Of a stretch of 34,415 nt of DNA, positions 15,881 through 22,785 are shown piece by piece. The notes below the pieces were generated by a model. It saw only the letters and a list, made by a program, of their open reading frames with translations. It made no database searches and was not told the DNA's origin. Every line of letters begins with the position of its first letter. Position 1 is the stretch's first letter. Source of the DNA: Caldilineaceae bacterium (GTDB lineage: Bacteria > Chloroflexota > Anaerolineae > Caldilineales > Caldilineaceae); the NCBI GenBank assembly GCA_022821585.1, contig JAJEDI010000093.1, forward strand, positions 1-34,415. The letters run 5' to 3'. A program made the position numbers and the translations under genes.

Positions 15881-17269
15881 ATGCTCGATCTCCTTGTCAT
15901 CGGCGCCGGTCTGACCGGCCTCTTCGCCGCATACACCGCTGCCCGCGCCGGTCTGCGCGTGCGCGTGATCGCCCACGGCGCAGGCGCAACCCACTGGCAC
16001 GCCGGAACTATCGACCTGCTGGGTAATCTGCCAGATGGGGAAAAGACGGTCACGAATTGGACGCAAGCCGTGCCCGAACTTCCTCCCGCACATCCCTATC
16101 GGCTTCTCGGCATCGACGCGATCGCCAAAGCAATGGACGAATTCCAAAGTCTGACCGCCGTGGCGGGACTGCCCTATGTGCGCGCCGGCGCTGCCACTGA
16201 TCTCACCGCTTCCAGCCCGCAGGATGAGCGGACTTCGCAGAGGAGCGATTCTGACGAACAGGTCAGTGACCCCAATCTCGGGAGGAACCTTCAGCTCATT
16301 TCACCGGTCGGCGCCCCCCGTCCGGTCTATCTGGCGCCGGCCGCCCAGCAGGCCGCCAGTCTTGAGGATGACCGCCCGCTGGTAATCGTCGGCCTGCAAG
16401 GAATGCCCGACTTCTACCCCGAACTGATAGCCGAAAACCTGCAGAAGCTGGGCCACCGCGCTCGCAGCGCATCACTGCCCCTCAGCCGTCTCACCAAGAG
16501 GCTTGACCGTAGCCCTTTGCACTTGGCCCGACTTCTGGACCAGCCGGCGGAGCAGGCACTACTTGCACAAATGATTGTCGACGTGACCGCAGCCGGCGAA
16601 CGTGTGGGTCTCCCCGCCGTTCTCGGACTGAACGCCCACACCGCTCTCGTGACGCAACTGCATGAGGCGACCACCGCCAGAAGCCGGCCAAGCCCCCAAT
16701 CCAGTCACAGTCAACAGGCGGGCACTTCGATCTTCGAAATCCCGACACTGCCCCCCAGCGTGCCCGGCTTGCGCCTTGACGCCGCCCTGCGCACACAGCT
16801 GACCGGACTCGGCGTGCGCGTAGAAATCGGCATGAAAGCCTGCGGGTTCCACGCAACCGGCCGGCGCATCCAGTGGCTCGAGACCGAAACCGGCAGCCGC
16901 CCCCTTCGCCACACGGCCCGCAACTTCCTGCTGGCCACCGGCGGCATCCTCGGTGGCGGCATCTACGCTGACCGCTGCGGCCGTGTAAGGGAGACCGTCT
17001 TCGACCTGCCGCTGACCGCGCCGCAGTCACGCACCCAGTGGCTGCGCCCTCTCTTCCTCGACAGGCGAGGCCACCCGATCTTTCAGGCCGGAGTCTCAGT
17101 CGACCAACGCTTTCGCCCGCTGGACCAGGCCGGCGCGCCCGTCTATGATAACCTGTGGGCTGCGGGCTCAACCCTCGCCCACACCGACCCGATCCGCGAG
17201 CGCAGCCGCGAAGGCATCGCCATTGCCACCGGTTACGCCGTCGCAAAAGGAGTTGTCACAAGCCAGTAG
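15881..17269 (+). CDS. glpB: Glycerol-3-phosphate dehydrogenase subunit B (GlpB)
   Basis: Second flavoprotein subunit of the GlpABC complex, which passes electrons toward the membrane. It has an N-terminal dinucleotide motif GAGLTG (8-13), and the GlpB-type segment THWHAGTIDLLG replaces the SLHFSSGSLDLLG-like run of enterobacterial GlpB. Near the C-terminus is the FAD-binding WAAGSTLAHTDPIRERSREGIAIATGYA. It is 462 aa against about 419 in E. coli; a polar stretch at about residues 108-135 accounts for part of the difference. The start is ATG 15881, with a weak AGGA upstream. The 3' end runs close to glpC. Confidence 0.9.
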   Translation: MLDLLVIGAGLTGLFAAYTAARAGLRVRVIAHGAGATHWHAGTIDLLGNLPDGEKTVTNWTQAVPELPPAHPYRLLGIDAIAKAMDEFQSLTAVAGLPYVRAGAATDLTASSPQDERTSQRSDSDEQVSDPNLGRNLQLISPVGAPRPVYLAPAAQQAASLEDDRPLVIVGLQGMPDFYPELIAENLQKLGHRARSASLPLSRLTKRLDRSPLHLARLLDQPAEQALLAQMIVDVTAAGERVGLPAVLGLNAHTALVTQLHEATTARSRPSPQSSHSQQAGTSIFEIPTLPPSVPGLRLDAALRTQLTGLGVRVEIGMKACGFHATGRRIQWLETETGSRPLRHTARNFLLATGGILGGGIYADRCGRVRETVFDLPLTAPQSRTQWLRPLFLDRRGHPIFQAGVSVDQRFRPLDQAGAPVYDNLWAAGSTLAHTDPIRERSREGIAIATGYAVAKGVVTSQ

Positions 17270-17306
17270 CGCCAGCGGTCTCCCCGAATCCCTGGCCACC
17301 GCCTCT

Positions 17307-18665
17307 ATGCAAAACGCAACCGTGAACTCCGTCGGCCTCAGCCTGAACGCCTGCATAAAGTGCAACATCTGCACCAGCTACTGCCCGGTCTCCGCAGTGA
17401 CCGACAGCTTCCCCGGACCGAAGTACGCAGCGCCCCAGTCCGAACGCTTCCGCGATTTCGGGCACCCTTACTACGCAGACGCCGCCGGCCCTATCTCTCG
17501 CCCACTCGCCGGCGGCCAGATGCCTGACGCCTCCGTCGACTACTGCTCCGGCTGCCGTGTCTGTAATGAAGTCTGCCCAACCGGCGTCCGTATCGCCGAA
17601 ATCAACGCCCGCGCCCGCGCCCGCATCGTGGCCGCCCGCGGCCTCTCCCTGCGTAACCGTCTCCTCGGCCGCAACGAACTGCTGGGACGGATAGGTAGCA
17701 TAGCGCCCGGTCTCGCCAATTTCGTTCTGCACAATCCAATCGGCCGGCGCCTCGCTGCAGCATTGTTCGGCGTCGCGGAAAAGGCGCCCCTGCCCCGCTG
17801 GCACCACGAAACGCTCAACCGCTGGCTGGCGCGTACCCGTGCACAACGGCTGCGCAGCGACCGAAAAGTCGTCTACTTTCACGGCTGCGCAACCCAGTAT
17901 TACGAGCCATACGTAGGCATGGCTGCCATTCTTGTGCTGGAGCATCTCGGATACGAAGCTATTGTGCCCCCCCAAAACTGCTGCGGCCTGCCCATGCTTT
18001 CCAACGGAGAATTCACCGCCGCCGAGAGCCACCATCGCCGCAACGTTGCCCGCCTCGCCCAATACGTCGACGCCGGCCACCCGATAATAGGCACCAGCAC
18101 CAGCTGCACGCTGACTCTCAAGGAAGAAGCGCCGGAACTGCTCGATTTGGAGAGCGACCCAGGCACGCACGCCCTCAAACTCGCCACCTGGGATATCTTT
18201 GAGTGGCTGCGCGAGCGTCTCGATCAAGACCAGCTGCCCTCCGACCTGCGACCCCTTGACCAGTCCGGTCAACCCTTCATTCTGCCCTACCACGCCCCCT
18301 GCCAGTTGCGCGCTCACCGCATCGGCAAACCCGCGCTCGACTTGCTGGCCCAGATCCCCGGCCTTGACCTGCGCGAAAGTCACGCCCGCTGCTGCGGAAT
18401 CGCCGGGACCTACGGCTACAAGACCGAAAAATACCAGATCGCCATGGATGTGGGCGCCGAACTGTTCGACTACGTCGCATCACAAACAAGCAAGTCGGAA
18501 CCGGATTCCGAAGGGTCGGTTTCCTTTACCGCCTGCGACTCCGAGACTTGCCGCTGGCAGCTGGAACACGGGACCGGCCTCCCTTCCCGCCACCCTATCG
18601 AGCTGCTGGCAGCGGCCTACGGCCTCTACGATCTCCAGGCCCGGCGTCCGGCGGATGGGAGCTGA
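17307..18665 (+). CDS. glpC: Glycerol-3-phosphate dehydrogenase subunit C (GlpC)
   Basis: Iron-sulfur, membrane-associating subunit carrying electrons from GlpAB to quinone. Two 4Fe-4S motifs are visible, CIKCNICTSYCP (C16, C19, C22, C26) and CSGCRVCNEVCP (C80, C83, C86, C90). Two CCG-type domains follow, with NCCGLPM and RCCGIAGTYG, as in heterodisulfide-reductase-like quinone reductases. I start at ATG 17307 (452 aa), just after glpB ends. The open frame extends back to 17145 inside glpB, and a TTG at 17253 abuts an AAAAGGAG sequence, so a start a few codons upstream is possible. E. coli GlpC has 396 aa. The next gene starts 3 bases after the stop. Confidence 0.93.
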   Translation: MQNATVNSVGLSLNACIKCNICTSYCPVSAVTDSFPGPKYAAPQSERFRDFGHPYYADAAGPISRPLAGGQMPDASVDYCSGCRVCNEVCPTGVRIAEINARARARIVAARGLSLRNRLLGRNELLGRIGSIAPGLANFVLHNPIGRRLAAALFGVAEKAPLPRWHHETLNRWLARTRAQRLRSDRKVVYFHGCATQYYEPYVGMAAILVLEHLGYEAIVPPQNCCGLPMLSNGEFTAAESHHRRNVARLAQYVDAGHPIIGTSTSCTLTLKEEAPELLDLESDPGTHALKLATWDIFEWLRERLDQDQLPSDLRPLDQSGQPFILPYHAPCQLRAHRIGKPALDLLAQIPGLDLRESHARCCGIAGTYGYKTEKYQIAMDVGAELFDYVASQTSKSEPDSEGSVSFTACDSETCRWQLEHGTGLPSRHPIELLAAAYGLYDLQARRPADGS

Positions 18666-18668
18666 GCC

Positions 18669-19760
18669 ATGAACTCTCTCCGCATTCTCATAATCGGGGC
18701 CGGCGCCATCGGCTGTTTTGTCGGCGGCAAGCTGGCCTCTGCAGGACATGCCGTAACGTTGGTCGGCCGCGCCCGCACGGCCGCGGCTCTGCAGGCTCGC
18801 GGTCTGCAGGTGTACGCCGCCGATGGCTCAGTGGAACGGATTCCCGCGGTAAGCGCGGTTGCCTCCGTGCAAGAGGCCTTCCCCGGCCCGTACGACCTCG
18901 CCGTTCTCGCCGTCAAAAGTTACGACACGGCGACAGTCTTGGATGAAATTGCCGCCGCCACAGCCGATCCTCCCCCCGCAATCCTCAGCCTGCAGAACGG
19001 GGTCGGCAACGAGGAAGAGGTCGCCGCCTGCTTTGGCCCCCAGTGGGTCATCGCCGGAACGATTACCGCGCCTGTCGAAGTGAAAGAGCCGGGCGTCGTC
19101 CAGGTGACAAAACCAACCTTTGCCATCGGCTTGGCAGATTTTCGAGGTGAAAACGAAGAAACGGGAAGCAACTCTCTCTCCTCTCTCCTCACCACTCTCT
19201 CCTCAACCTTCTCCGCCGCCGGTCTCCCCACCAACATCTACAGCGACACCCATAGCATGAAGTGGTCAAAGCTGCTCATGAACATGATCGGCAACGCCAC
19301 CAGCGCCATCCTCGCCGAGCCGCCCGCCGTCACCTTCGCCGACCCCCGCATCGCCGACCTGGAAATCGACGCCCTGCGCGAGGCCCTGCGTGTGATGGCC
19401 GCCGCCGGCATCCGCCCCCTGAACGTGGAGAAATACCCGCTCAGAACTCTCGCTCCCCTTCTGCGTTTCGGTCCGCGCCTGCTGCTGCGCTCCGCCCTGC
19501 ATCGGGTCGTCGGCGGAGCGAGGGGAGGAAAGATGCCAAGCCTTTTCCTGGATCTGGAGTCAAGCAAAATGGGAAGCGAAGTCGGCTGGTACAACGGCGC
19601 CGTCGTGCGCAAGGGTGTGGAGGTCGGCATCGGTACCCCGGTCAACCGCCTGCTGACCGAGACTGTCCAGCAGTTGGCAGCCGAACCGGGTTTGCGCGCT
19701 GGTTGGAGAGGAAATTTCGAGAGGCTCGCCGCCGCAGCCAGAGGAGAGGCTGGCACGTAG
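18669..19760 (+). CDS. Ketopantoate reductase-like (ApbA/PanE family) oxidoreductase
   Basis: An NADPH-dependent 2-dehydropantoate 2-reductase family protein, 363 aa. The Rossmann motif GAGAIG is at 10-15; LAVKSYDT (about 80-87) and LQNGVGNEEEV (108-118) are family features. The catalytic Lys is probably K201 in MKWSKLLMN, with Asn after it. It is longer than E. coli PanE (303 aa). The family is broad, and placement 3 bases after glpC suggests a role linked to glycerol or triose metabolism instead of, or besides, pantothenate synthesis. That is inference. It ends the operon; a gene on the other strand follows. Confidence 0.88.
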   Translation: MNSLRILIIGAGAIGCFVGGKLASAGHAVTLVGRARTAAALQARGLQVYAADGSVERIPAVSAVASVQEAFPGPYDLAVLAVKSYDTATVLDEIAAATADPPPAILSLQNGVGNEEEVAACFGPQWVIAGTITAPVEVKEPGVVQVTKPTFAIGLADFRGENEETGSNSLSSLLTTLSSTFSAAGLPTNIYSDTHSMKWSKLLMNMIGNATSAILAEPPAVTFADPRIADLEIDALREALRVMAAAGIRPLNVEKYPLRTLAPLLRFGPRLLLRSALHRVVGGARGGKMPSLFLDLESSKMGSEVGWYNGAVVRKGVEVGIGTPVNRLLTETVQQLAAEPGLRAGWRGNFERLAAAARGEAGT

Positions 19761-19819
19761 ACCACTGCAGATCACGCAAGGCTGGTGACAGTCAATAAGT
19801 TGAAATTGGGAGAGGAATC

Positions 19820-20803
19820 CTAGAGTCCCGGCCCGATCAGCACGATCAAAACGAGCGCCAGCACCGCAAATGCCGAATACTCCAGAACAAGCCTGCGGCT
19901 CAAATGGCCCTCATGCAGCGCATGGCGGGCCAGCCCCACGAACAGATAGAAAATCAACAGAAGCACGAGCCCCCCGCTTGCACCCGACAGCGGCCAGTAA
20001 TTCAACGCCCACGCCGCCTCGCCCAGAACGACCGCAACCAGCGCCGCATACATGAGCACGACATTCACCCTGGGCATAACGTCCCGCAGCAACTCAACCG
20101 CCAGCAGCGCCGACGTCGCCGCGATCAGGGTCCCGGAGAGCAGGCTGCGCGTTCTTGTCTGATAAACCAGCAGAAAAAGGGCCAGCGCCGCCGTATAGGA
20201 CAATACGTTCAGCAGAATGCGGGCCTGCCTGTAGCCCGCCGACTCCTGATCTGCGCTGGCGTAAAGGTTGAATAGAATCAGGGCGATCAACCCACCGCTG
20301 AGCAGCGCCGCGCCGGCCTGGAAAAGCGGTGTCCTGGCCTCCGGCGCCAGCAGCACCGCCAAAATGGATACTGCCGCCGGCAGCCCCCAAAACAGCCAGG
20401 TGTGCCCCCCGCTCTCGGGCTCGCCGCCCATTGAGTCCCCGGAGTAAAGAGGATGGGTGCGAATCGCCCGTTCCGTACCGCTGGCCGTCAGCAGCGCGAT
20501 GAAGACAGCGATGACGGTCGTCTCGCTGATCCGGATCGACATCGGCGAACCCAGCGCGTTCAAGGTGAACACGACCGTCGGCAGCCGTAAGAACAGGCTG
20601 ATCGCGACCGTGGCCGCCACCGTCCACGCCAGTACACTCACCCGCTGCACAAAGAGCCGGTTCGGACCGTACACCGTCACCGACGTCACCGGTCGTTCCA
20701 TTCCTGTCGTCGTAAAGGCAGGACTACCGCCGCCGGGCTGCCCCGTATTCTGTTCCACGCTGTCCCCGAAGGGCCTGTACCAGTCCTCAGTACCCAATTT
20801 CAA
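19820..20803 (-). CDS. Polytopic membrane protein, unknown function
   Basis: The product (about 327 aa) has a polar N-terminus of about 55 residues and then roughly nine hydrophobic helices up to the end. I recognise no family or catalytic motif. Charged residues are confined to short loops, including HEGHLSRR near the C-terminus. Start: TTG 20803 or, better placed, TTG 20797, seven bases from GGAAG. An ATG at 20701 is also possible but has GGA directly abutting. It is convergent with the operon before it and divergent from the CHAT gene after it, so it is transcribed alone. Confidence 0.75.
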   Translation of the reverse strand: MKLGTEDWYRPFGDSVEQNTGQPGGGSPAFTTTGMERPVTSVTVYGPNRLFVQRVSVLAWTVAATVAISLFLRLPTVVFTLNALGSPMSIRISETTVIAVFIALLTASGTERAIRTHPLYSGDSMGGEPESGGHTWLFWGLPAAVSILAVLLAPEARTPLFQAGAALLSGGLIALILFNLYASADQESAGYRQARILLNVLSYTAALALFLLVYQTRTRSLLSGTLIAATSALLAVELLRDVMPRVNVVLMYAALVAVVLGEAAWALNYWPLSGASGGLVLLLIFYLFVGLARHALHEGHLSRRLVLEYSAFAVLALVLIVLIGPGL

Positions 20804-20949
20804 ACTTCCAGTTTTCTGTCGTGTAGGATGATGATACTATAAAACAAAGTGACTGCTAAGTCCTTGCCTAATGACGACCCTGACTCACCCTTGCATAAAA
20901 TGTTTGTCTTTCTCATTCATCAACCATCAATTGGCGCTTTCACGAACCA

Positions 20950-20984
20950 CCGACTTCTGACCACTGACTACTGACTACTGACCA
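20950..20984 (+). repeat. Five tandem 7-bp repeats (CTGACTA type)
   Basis: Heptamers read CCGACTT, CTGACCA, CTGACTA, CTGACTA and CTGACCA, then CTGCAG opens the dispersed repeat. This is the same design as 1089-1116, but with a different heptamer variant. Confidence 0.75.
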
Positions 20985-21132
20985 CTGCAGTTGGGCGGTC
21001 GGCCGCAAGCGGCCTCCCTTGTGCGGGGGCTCCGCCCCCCCAACGCCCCCGGTCCAACTCATGCCGCAGCGAGTTTGAGGGCAATATGCAGTTGGCGTCC
21101 CGCGGCGACCCGCGCTTTCCCCGCGTCTTGGC
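20985..21132 (+). repeat. Dispersed hairpin repeat, copy 2 (full)
   Basis: Order: CTGCAG, GGGCGGTC, hairpin A (GGCCGC 21001-21006 / GCGGCC 21009-21014), CTCCCTTGTG, hairpin B (GGGGGC 21025-21030 / GCCCCC 21034-21039), CAACGCCCCC, then about 80 bases including GGCGTCCCGCGGCGACC. The last part matches the copy at the right edge without gaps. Hairpin A has a different sequence from the other two copies yet stays fully paired. Confidence 0.85.
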
Positions 21133-21176
21133 AGGTCCCAAGTGTGTTCCAGCGCAGGCAAGGCAGATGTAGCAAC

Positions 21177-21188
21177 GCCCAATTGGGC
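21177..21188. promoter_or_regulatory. Perfect 12-bp palindrome upstream of the CHAT gene
   Basis: GCCCAATTGGGC is perfectly self-complementary and lies about 50 bases before the predicted start. It could be an operator for a dimeric regulator. No regulator is known, and chance cannot be excluded. Confidence 0.3.
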
Positions 21189-21238
21189 CCAACGTACACC
21201 GCTAAGGCCGTCAAGGGCCCGCTACTCAATTTCTGACA

Positions 21239-22774
21239 GTGCATTCCGTTATTTCAGATCCAGGCAGACCGCACACAGCACACCAAAAGCTTTGCTTGGA
21301 AGTTACAAAACAAAACTACTGGATACCGCAGTTGAGCGAATACACAAACTTTGACATTACTATTACCGGCGAAGAGGCTCCCTATGCCGTCTTGGCGTCC
21401 TATCGCGGCCTGAGCGGCGCCTCCACCTTCAATCAGGACGCCCTCCATTCCGTCTGGATGGGTTTCCTGGCCCGCCTGGGCGACCCCTACCAGACACAAG
21501 GCGAAGAGCTTCTTGCCGAAATCGGCAGCCGGCTCTATTCCGAACTGGTCCGCAATCAGGTTAGAGACCTCTGGGCCCAGGCCCGAGCCGACCTCGACGA
21601 TGGCGGACGGCTGCGGCTTAGGCTAATCCTGCACCCGCCCGCAGTCGCAGCTCTGCCTTGGGAAACACTTCACAATCCCCTTCGCAATCAGTCTTTTGCC
21701 GCCGACACAAACATCGCACTCGTTCGCACACAGAATCTCGTCAGCTATGTCGCTCGTCCCAGGGCCCTGGAGGCTGCGCTGCCACTCAAAGTCCTGTTGG
21801 TGACGGTCGATTCGGGAATAGCCGCCGCCGCGCACCACGGGCCCGCCCAGGGTGAACGGGGCCAAAATCTGGCCGCACACATAGAGAGTGAACAGATCCG
21901 TTCGGCAATCGAAAAGCTTCCCTCCGCCCGAGTAGAGCTGGATCATCTCGACGGCCGCGTGACGATTCAACAGATCCAGGAACGGTTGACAACCACTCGG
22001 CCCGACATCCTGCACTACGTCGGCCATGGCAATGAGGATGGCCTCCTGCTCTGGGCCGATGACGCACCTGCCCTCGTGTCCGCTGCAACCCTGCGCACCG
22101 TATTGCAACAGGCAGAATCGGTGAAACTCGTCTTCCTCAACGCCTGCCTGGCAGGACAGGTCGACAGTACACGACCCTTCGCCGGCATCGCCCACCAGTT
22201 GCTTCAGAGCGGCCTGCCCGCCGTGATCGCCATGCGCTATGAGATCATGGATCGCTCCGCCGTGCACTTTGCCGCTGGAGTCTACAACACCCTCGTGACC
22301 GGCCAGGGCCGCGGCCAGATCGACGCCGCTGTCACCTTGGCCCGCAACAACCTGTACATCAGCGACCCGAACCGCGTCGACTATGCAACGCCAATTCTGT
22401 GGCTCAACTCGGAGGACGGCCGCCTTCTGCCCCTCGAAGATACGCCGCAAGCCGAACCATCCACCGCCCCTCGCTCAATCTTCACGCGCTCACAGATGGG
22501 AAGTTCCACGTTGCGTCTCGAATTCAAGCTGACGGAAAAAGAGGCGTGGTACCGCTCCCTGCCGGAAACGATCTCCGATCCCCATCTGCCCTTCGAATAT
22601 CAACGTCGTCGCCGCATTGTCGGTCTGCTGCTGAGGATATTGCAGCAGGCGGTAGAGGAGCGGGATCAGGGCCGGGACATCGATATCAGGTCTGTACAAA
22701 AGCGCCTCTCTACATTCGAAGAAGAGAGGCGCCACATCCAGAATATCCTTGACCATTGCCTGGATCGTTCCTAA
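21239..22774 (+). CDS. CHAT-domain (caspase-like) protease
   Basis: A 511-residue protein with a CHAT domain, the caspase/separase-like Cys protease fold found in bacterial effectors and defence modules. The catalytic dyad is visible: H263 in HYVGHG and C303 in FLNAC, with the expected strands before each. Residues 40-180 form the usual upstream part of the fold (PWETLHNP). After about 410, a charged helical region (430-511; many Arg, Glu, Gln) forms a separate C-terminal domain that I do not recognise. It could be an effector-association or partner-binding module. The start is uncertain: GTG 21239 has no Shine-Dalgarno, and TTG 21332 lies closer to the conserved part. The next gene begins at or just after its stop. 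Confidence 0.9.
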   Translation: MHSVISDPGRPHTAHQKLCLEVTKQNYWIPQLSEYTNFDITITGEEAPYAVLASYRGLSGASTFNQDALHSVWMGFLARLGDPYQTQGEELLAEIGSRLYSELVRNQVRDLWAQARADLDDGGRLRLRLILHPPAVAALPWETLHNPLRNQSFAADTNIALVRTQNLVSYVARPRALEAALPLKVLLVTVDSGIAAAAHHGPAQGERGQNLAAHIESEQIRSAIEKLPSARVELDHLDGRVTIQQIQERLTTTRPDILHYVGHGNEDGLLLWADDAPALVSAATLRTVLQQAESVKLVFLNACLAGQVDSTRPFAGIAHQLLQSGLPAVIAMRYEIMDRSAVHFAAGVYNTLVTGQGRGQIDAAVTLARNNLYISDPNRVDYATPILWLNSEDGRLLPLEDTPQAEPSTAPRSIFTRSQMGSSTLRLEFKLTEKEAWYRSLPETISDPHLPFEYQRRRRIVGLLLRILQQAVEERDQGRDIDIRSVQKRLSTFEEERRHIQNILDHCLDRS

Positions 22775-22785
22775 GATCTGACTCT

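Larger units (their letters stand above)
20804..21238. other. Divergent intergenic region with dispersed repeat
   Basis: No gene is supported. It holds the heptamer tract and the second copy of the dispersed hairpin repeat. A perfect 12-bp palindrome GCCCAATTGGGC lies at 21177-21188, about 50 bases before the CHAT gene. A weak TATAGT on the minus strand at 20836-20841 could serve the membrane-protein gene. Confidence 0.6.
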
